Below are positions 56,336-64,000 of a DNA stretch of 64,000 bases, piece by piece (the first letter of the stretch is position 1; each line of letters starts with the position of its first letter). The notes below the pieces were generated by a model that ran no database searches, was not told the origin of the DNA, and worked only from the letters and a program-made list of their open reading frames with translations. Position numbers and translations under genes: made by a program. This DNA comes from Gorsachius magnificus (lineage: Eukaryota > Chordata > Aves > Pelecaniformes > Ardeidae), in the NCBI GenBank assembly GCA_034008185.1, contig CM067086.1, forward strand, positions 33,687,007 to 33,751,006, given 5' to 3'.

Positions 56336-59300
56336 GCCATTTATTTCAACTGCATTTGGAGTGCTCAGCGTATGTGGACATCACTCAGTATGTGCCTCAA
56401 GGACACACGGAAAATAAGTATCCCTGAAAATGGTGTAAGAAGTTTTTCCAGCATGAAACATGAAGTTTGCATTAATATGGAGACAGAAAATGCAGTATAG
56501 TCTACCTTGGTCACCATGCAGGGCCTTCTGCTAGGGCATCATGTTTTCTGTTCCTGCAGACAGCTATGTCTCCTGAACTGAAAGCAGGATAGCTGTAGTC
56601 ACTGTTCAGCCCATCTGCTACAACTGGGAAACACAATTCAGTTTTCTTAATATCTAGTTATTGTCAATATCTGAATAAATGTTTGTGGGGAAGGGACAGA
56701 GGCCTGTTTGGAAAATCTAGCTTCTACTGCTTTTGTTCCTACTTGGTCCAAGGCCTATGGCCCCCATTCCTTTGATCCAAGGTCTGTGGGAGTAAAAAAG
56801 CATCTCTCCATTGACCTTCAAAGGCTGTTGAATCAAACTTGTAATTGCTAACAAAGCCTACAACCTGTATTTCATGTTTACAATCTTATCTGCCTGGAAG
56901 CTGACTACACAGGTAACATTCACTTGCATTTCTACATTAAAAAAATATGAACACATGAAAACAGTAACAAGAAAACCAAAACAATGATAGGCTTCAAAAG
57001 CTACCGCTCAGCTGACCAGTGAATCTTCAGGCCTAAAAAGTCAAAAAAAGGGCCATCATCCAATTTCTTATGCTTTTAAAGCATCTTTAAAGTTAAATTT
57101 CAGCTTTTTCTACTGGCGTTTGCTAGCAATTTTGGTTCGAGATTTTTATAGTTATTATGATTCTAAAGTGAATGGACTACTTTTTTAACTATACGTGCAG
57201 GAACAAAACACACATTTCCCCATGTAGTCCAATCAGAATTTCTGCACTCCAAAGTAGTTGATTTTAGGTAAGCTTAACATTTCTATTTGAGCTAGGAGCA
57301 CCAAATTTGAAGGGCTTCAAGTACAAGAGCAAAAATTAGTAAACACAGGTAATGATAATCTTTTCTCTGTTGTATATTATAGTCACTGGTATATACCAGT
57401 ATTCAGCCAAAACCTCAGACTTGTAAACTTTCAAGTACGAAAATTAATAAAGGTCTTTTATGTTAAGATTCCAACTAGGGAGTAACAACTGTAAGGAAAA
57501 TAAAGCTTCAGTCTGTGAATCCATCTGAGCAGTAAATATCAGTACAGTGAACTTACTGTATGAAGAGCTAGGTTTCTGCCTTTGAGTTGAGGTGGAAACA
57601 CAGACTATATTCCTTTGAGGAGAATCCTTAAAGTGAAATGAGAACCATCATGGATGACTAATGTGATGATTTCAGAGGGTTCATAAGCTATGGAAAGGAG
57701 AGGCTGGAATCGAGCAAATGCTGCACTGAGAATTATACTGTCAAACCCAAGTTAGAAATTATTTTTTAAAGTGATCAGAAATACAAATGTGGGATGAGGA
57801 TTTCCATTTAGGATTTTGCTTTGAGCCTCAAACGCTCAGAAGGATAAGATTCCTTTAGTGCTGTCTTGAATTTGGCAGTCTGGATTGCAAGGTCCAGCAC
57901 AGCTGCACCCACCAGCCTCAGCACAGCAGTTATGTGCCTGAGAACAGAATATTAATTTGGCCGGACTTCTAGCAGCACTGAATCTTGGAAATTCTTAGAA
58001 GAGAAAGGAATATGGAAAATACTGTGAATAAGGACATTCTTTCTCCCCTCCAGCTATTAAATGAAAAACTTTATGGTAATTACGCTTAGCAAAATAACTT
58101 GTTTCCATGTTACAAAACTGCATTTGAAAAACTGGAAAACCAGGAAGATAACGCAGGGAGCACTGATGGGAACCTGCTGACATTTGAGCTATATGTTACT
58201 GATATGGACACTGCTGTGTATATCTGATTTGATTTCCTTGTGTTAAAACAGACACTGTCCACTAGACATATGTGTAAATTAGATCACACGTATTGCATTT
58301 TACAACAGTGATTACTCCAAAAGCCATAGTAGCAATGTAATAGAAGCTTTGATCTACTTTGATTTATCACTATTTCAGACTCTAGACTAATTTTCCATAG
58401 ATTCTATTCCTGAAGCTGACCCTGAAGAGTTAGATTGCTTTGGGAGCTGAACCTAGAGAGCAGTTGCACTGAGTGTTATCATTAGTGTAACAGAATACAA
58501 ACTAAGGTCTGGCTTCTCAAACAAATTGATTTTAGTAGTAAACCCCAAACAAATAAATACTAAACATTGTATGCTGGTGAGCAGCTTGCTACTGGATTTA
58601 AGAAGAAAAGAATGGTTGTCCAGAAAAGAAATCTCACGGTTATATCTAATCAAGCCAGTTTTGCTGCCATACAGTCCAAGGTATGGTACAGCACAAGAAA
58701 ATGGAAAAGAGAGAAATAATGGCAAGACTGACTTTGGAAAATGAAAATGTAGATTACATACACGAGTCTAAACTATAATCAATCAAAAGGAAAAAAGACA
58801 TTTATAGCTCTCAGACTTGATCTAATTTGTTTCAAAAAGGATTGCATATCTCTAACATAAGGCAGGGTGAAATGTCTCTCTATTTTGTAAAAGAAGAAGA
58901 AAGGGAAAAATTCAGAGATGGGCATTTAAAATTGAATCATAAAGACTTGTCTTGAATAAAGAGCAAAGAACTTTAAGGCTCCAAATGGGGAAGGATGGAA
59001 ATTATTTCCAAACTACTTGAGTTTTAGAATATAGAAATGTATATAACATTATCTGGAAAACAGCTATGATTTTATCATTCAATTTCTTAGTGCCTATGCT
59101 TCCTAATAGACACTGTGAATTTTATTTATTCTCGCTCACATAAATGCAGAGCTGGGAAGCATTTTATCATAACAAAAATCAACAAAAAGTACTACAAATT
59201 TGATAAATTGAATAGATAAGTTTTAAGCCAAAATGTGTGATGTGAAATGAGTTGCCATTCAAAATCCCAGCTTTTACTACTCTCCTGAATGTTAAATAGT

Positions 59301-61486
59301 TTTTTGTAAATTAACTTAGTGCTTGAACTGAACTTATTAGTAGAAAAAGAGTAAGTGCAAAACGTTAACATGAAGGGATAATTTTATTTGACAGAAGTCA
59401 CAAGGTAAGTACCAAGCACAGAAAAGCTGTAGGATTAAGTAAAATTTTGATTCTATTTTGAATGTACGAACTAATAATGGATCTAATTTGAGATTCAGCA
59501 GTGGGTAAACATTGTATTTAAAGTACAAATATAGCAACATTCCTTAATGAATTTTTAACAATTAATTTTATTGTTAATGTCTAAGATGTCATTGAAGTTA
59601 CTGATGTATACCTTGATCAGATCATTCAATAACACATTCTCCTTCCTGATGTAACTTGAACTTTTGCCATACTTTCACCATGAGCTGTCATGACTGCCTT
59701 TCTTGGTATGTAGCAAACCCAGTTCTCTATTCTGGTATGGCAGAGAGAATGCTACAGAAGATACTCTGTGTGGCTACTAATCCCAGTAACAAGAATGAAG
59801 ATACAACTAGCAAAGCTATTTTCTATGAATAAGGAAACCAGATCACTCTTTTCAGAAATTTTTCCACTTTAATGTGCACTGAGGAAACAACATTTCTCTA
59901 AAAGTAAGAATTTTAATTCATTAATTTTTCTTAAGCCTAAAGTAAGGTAGTACTACTAGGAAAGCATAAGGTAATAGAAAAAATGTAATTCTTTAATTGG
60001 CAATTGCCAAATAGAAAGCTTTGACCTCTGAGTTTTAAAGAGAAATACCTACAAATTCTAATTTTACTTAAAACCTCATTGTTCCATTAGCAACAACAGA
60101 AGACCAGGACTAGATTGTACCAATATAGTTGGACAAAACCCAAATGGTTAGTGGATTCTGATTGCCTCTGTTGCGTTAATTTATTTCTGAACTCTAGATA
60201 TCACAGATACATAAAGACTTTTTTTTTTTTTTAATCAAGATATTTTTCTGTTTTCAAGCTGAGGATCTTGTTAAGGACATATCTGGCAAGTTAATTAAAG
60301 CCATGTCCATAAAAGTATGAAAACCTCAGCATTCCCTCTAATGAACAGAGCTAACTTGGAAAAACATGATTTCAAATTTCAAAGAGCATCTCCACAAAGC
60401 CTATGGGGTTCATAAGGCAATGAGATAGACAATCTCAATTTAATGTAGCAATTTTTCTTCAATGGATCACTATATTTATGTCAGATGTAAAGAACCAAAT
60501 TCTCTATCTGCTTGACTTCTGCTTGAAAGCAGATGTTAGACTGGAGAGGAACTGCTTACATGTATTTAATTTTGTCTCCCCTACCCGAGGCATAGCCTTA
60601 ATTGTCTAAGAGCAATCTTGGTTTATGCCATGAAAGTGATCTTATGTTAAAGAAAATAAAGGCACAGGTCCACTCTTCTTGGTCGCAGTCTTCCATCTCC
60701 TGAAACACTTTTCCACTTGAATTATGTCACCCTGTGATTGTAAGGGTTGAATGAAATTCTCAGTATTGGGGGAAAAAAAAAATCCAGCTGATATACAGAC
60801 TGAAAAGTTTACAAAAGAAAAAGCAAAGAAAAAGAAAATCCTGTTCCAGAAATTATTGTGTATTACTGATTTTGTTTGTGGTTTCCCTATTTATGGGATA
60901 TAATCATATTACAGAAAAGGAAGTTTATCGATGTTACAAAATACAAGTTTTGTGCCAATCTAATCAAGTTTGTGCATAATATGTTTTCAAAAATGTACAA
61001 GTGAAGGGCATAAATACTGAGTACAAAGCCAACCTAATAATCTGACCAATAATAAAACCATATAATTCACTCATTATACCCGTAAATCTAAAGACCACCT
61101 ATGGTGTTTCAAATCTATTTACATTTCTTAGAATTATGTCACACTTCTCTTGCTGTTATTCTAACGATCTTCAAAAACAGTGCCAGAGACAGACCTTTAA
61201 CTGCAATTCAAGTTGCAAACATTGTATACAGATATTCACTTTTCCTTTATATTAAAATATTCCCATAATTATAAAAACCAATACTGACATTAAAGCATTC
61301 TGGGGTGCCTAAGAATTGACTGAAGGCTTTTTCAGTTATTTGTCAATTGCACAATCAATATCATGGTTAAATTAATTCTTCTAAATTTTTTATCTGGCAA
61401 GATGCTTCTGGAAAGTTTTAAGTTATGAGAATAAACTAACTAAAAAATTACATTAATTGGCCCACTGCTTAGAAATCTAAAGAGAA

Positions 61487-62050
61487 ATTGTGCCCCTCTA
61501 CTCTGCTCTGGTGAGACCTCACCTGGAGTACTGCGTCCAGCTCTGGAGCCCTCAGCACAAGAAGGACATGGACCTGTTGGAGCGGGTCCAGAGGAGGGCT
61601 ACTAAAATGATCCGAGGGCTGGAGCACCTCTCCTATGAGGGCAGGCTGAGGGAGTTGGGCTTGTTCAGTCTGGAGAAGAGAAGGCTGCGGGGAGACCTGA
61701 TTACGGCCTTTCAGTATCTAAAGGGGGCCTATAGGAAAGATGGGGATAATCTTTTTAGTAGGGCCAGCTGTGACAGGACAAGGGGTAATGGCTTTAAACT
61801 AAACCAGGGTAGGTTTAGACTGGATATAAGGAGGAAATTCTTTACAATGAGGGTGGTGAAACACTGGAACAGGTTGCCCAGAGAGGTGGTAGAGGCCCCA
61901 TCCCTGGAAACATTCAAGGTCAGGTTGGATGGGGCTCTGAGCAACCTGATCTAGTTAGCGGTGTCCCTGCTCCCTGCAGGGGGGTTGGACTAGATGACCT
62001 CTAGGGGTCCCTTCCAACCCAAAACATTCTATGATTCTATGATTCTATGA
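61487..62050 (+). mobile_element. CR1 LINE 3' fragment, well preserved
   Basis: An open frame of 154 codons (61490-61954) encodes the C-terminal part of CR1 ORF2, beginning [20 protein letters not shown] and ending DGALSNLI with its natural stop, followed by the 3' UTR and three ATTCTATG-type repeats at the end. It is 5'-truncated within ORF2. It is close to the 29237 copy over their shared length and lies in the opposite orientation, antisense to GPHN. Confidence 0.95.
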
Positions 62051-63812
62051 AATATTTTAGATAAAAGACTAAGAAACCCGGTTTAAAAAAAGGATGGCAA
62101 AGTATAAGGGATTTCCACATTTTTAAGCCAGCACGAGGAAGCTGGCATACGTTCTTGGAGCCTGAAAAGCCTTCTGGAAGTCTTGGATGCAGAATTTGCA
62201 GGAAGGCAGCAAATTGAAAATTCTGGGCTTACTGTGCACACATTAAGGATGCTCTTGATTCTAACTGTCAAAAGTTAGGCACCTAACTGCCCTTAAGGTG
62301 TAAGTGGTCCACCCATCCTCAAAATAGTTGTGCTACGTAGTGCAGATTTACAAGAGATATCAACAGTGAACTTAACAGCCTTGTACCTAAAATTGAATTC
62401 TAGGATCTATGCTGGTGGCAAACACCTGAAAGTCAGAGTAGCAGTTCCCAGTCTTTCAGCACTGCCTTCTGTTCAAACTAGCCTAAGTAGAAGGAGAAAC
62501 AGTGTCTTACCCAGCTTAATTTCTAAAGAACAAGATTCAGTAATTTACAACATTTTGTAATGTATACGATATAAAATACTTTAACCTCGAACACTTAAAA
62601 ATCTTCCTGCAGTCTCTGAATGGACTTCTGAAGTCAAGCGCCTGTTGCAGGAAACAGTACTTCCTCTTGTTCTCTGAATACTGCTGATACTTAATTCCCT
62701 GTAGTGGTCCCTCTGTTCTTGCATTATCAGGTAAGATAAGACAAGTCTTTGTTGTTTTATTAACAAGGCTAAGAATACAATCAAATCCCACCAATCAGTA
62801 TGCAGCCAATACATATTCCAATACTATTTTTATGGAAATAATGTACTTTGTGGGAGAGAAAACTAAGATAAAACTTTGTCGATCTTTCACAGCACAAGGC
62901 ATCACGTTCTAACCACTCAATGAGGCTAACCGAAACATATGACAAGCTACAGAGCTGAGTGTCTCCCACTTTGAAAAACTTTTTTTTTTTTTTCCAGAAA
63001 GCAGGGGATAGCACTGCAGTAAATATGTTGCTGCCACTATACTTTCAACAGGCCAGTAGGTTTCCTTCATTATGCTTTTGGCCAAACACATAGCGCATGC
63101 AGAAGCCAGAGGAGAGGGAGAGAAAAAGAGACAGAGATTGATCGATGCTGGTAATAAAAAGCCTGAGATACAAATGAGGATAAAAATGGGGCCATTGCAT
63201 AATACTACCAAAGTGCAGTTTTATAAATAAGGAGACTATGGACCTTCATTGGTCAATCCGTTAGTTTTCCATTTTGTACGCTATTTTTAAGACACAAGCT
63301 GAAGTCAGAGTACTTGTAAAAGTGTAAGTGAAGCCAATCTGACTTAATAATTTCTTAAGTGAACTACTGCTATGAAAAAAATGAATTACTATGTTTTGTG
63401 ACAACTGGATAATAAGTAAATTACACACATACTATACTGCACAACTGCTACGTCAGCATCGTTCCTAATTAATATTTCTACTCTTAGATAAATCATTTAA
63501 GTAGTCCTGCTAATATTTCCAAAAATTCCAGGCATGAAGCTAACTGGTTTTAATGAAGGGGGTAAAACTTTATTGCATACTGGGAAATTCAACTCTGGAA
63601 ACCTTTCTGTAACTAAAGGTAAGTAGAAGTTTTTAAAAACTTTCTGACCATTCCTCTCAAACAGGCACCAGCTGACCACATCCACAGTTTCACCAGTGCA
63701 ATAAGTGACAATTAAAAGGAGTAGGTGAAAAGAAGCTTTTCCTAATTAGGCGACTGAGCAAAATTAGCCTCTACAAGGATGTTTTCTGTAAAAAAAAATC
63801 GGGCAGCAACTT

Positions 63813-64000
63813 CTACTTCAAATTCTTCACAATGCTGAATACACAGCTTCCAAGTTTCTCTTCTGCTGGAAGATCTTTTACTTCATCAATCAAAGACCTT
63901 CTACGTACAGCAGAAAAAAATCCCTGATACTACACTCACTTTCCTTTTTGGCAATCTTAGCTCTAGGAGTGCCAATGAATCCAATTCCAGAGCTTTTCTC
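63813..64000 (-). pseudogene. Coding-like tract of unknown family with one frame break; possible retrocopy end
   Basis: Reading the minus strand from the window edge, 29 codons are open (EKSSGIGFIGTPRAKIAKKE, then SECSIRDFF). After a run of seven T (plus-strand A7 at 63914-63920) the frame is lost, but the frame shifted by one base stays open as SAVRRRSLIDEVKDLPAEEK, LGSCVFSIVKNLK and a TAG at 63813-63815. The composition looks protein-like on both sides of the T run, as if one base were lost from that run. I do not recognise the protein. It could be a retrocopy or old pseudogene ending here, a sequence error in a real exon, or chance. A splice-donor-like GTGAGT lies inside it at 63934-63939. 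The upstream part is outside the window. Confidence 0.35.

Larger units (their letters stand above)
48562..64000 (-). other. GPHN: GPHN intron, at least 15.4 kb (5' end outside window)
   Basis: Intron sequence preceding the linker micro-exon. It contains GA-rich microsatellites (50425-50464), two tandem duplications (53543-53611 and 53887-54043), a MIR-like remnant (56232-56335), a well-preserved CR1 3' end (61487-62050) and the coding-like tract at 63813-64000. Mammalian C4-type cassette peptides were looked for by eye and not found. Confidence 0.75.

Noticed and set aside
62976..62996. A-rich run on the minus strand as poly-A tail of a retrocopy starting at 63813-64000
   Set aside because: No AATAAA-type signal in the preceding 30 bases on the minus strand and no target duplication identified; the AATAAA at 63569-63574 has no A-tract after it.

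Overview
The window is vertebrate nuclear DNA from a bird. The evidence is tiny coding exons with canonical GT/AG borders inside kilobase-scale AT-rich introns, CR1 LINEs ending in the avian octamer tail (ATTCTATG)n, and an avian ERVL-type solo LTR. The species cannot be named from the sequence.

One gene is recognised, GPHN (gephyrin), lying entirely on the minus strand and running off both ends. Ten consecutive coding exons are present (transcript order, high to low coordinate): 48519-48561, 45090-45227, 38540-38632, 35028-35083, 28593-28712, 25266-25324, 24888-25041, 22802-22923, 3162-3249 and 1092-1165. They total 947 nt with matching phases at every junction. They encode human residues 289 to 603 (counted on the 736-residue isoform) plus two bases of the Gly604 codon. 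That covers the end of the central linker and most of the MoeA-like E domain. The E domain inserts molybdenum into molybdopterin, and at synapses it binds the glycine-receptor beta loop and forms the dimeric scaffold under glycine and GABA-A receptors. The 5' exons (G domain, most of the linker) lie beyond 64000 and the last exons (rest of subdomain III and subdomain IV) lie below 1.

The rest is intron. Two large introns (3250-22801 and 48562 to beyond 64000) make up over half of the window. Recognisable insertions are: six clear CR1 3' fragments of at least two age classes (19175-19478 -, 20463-20910 +, 29237-30385 -, 30952-31134 +, 36739-37210 -, 61487-62050 +); two much older CR1/L3-like remnants (7258-7345 +, 15605-16080 -); two MIR-like remnants (37835-37990, 56232-56335); a complete solo LTR with a 5-bp target duplication (5818-6371); and a decayed LTR 3' end (24180-24308). 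There are also two local tandem duplications near 53.5-54.0 kb and several hairpins.

The most puzzling segment is 63813-64000 on the minus strand. It reads like the C-terminal end of a protein with one frame break in a T run, and its family was not recognised. No CRISPR array, operon, tRNA or rRNA gene was seen. No strong case for a novel biological system was found.
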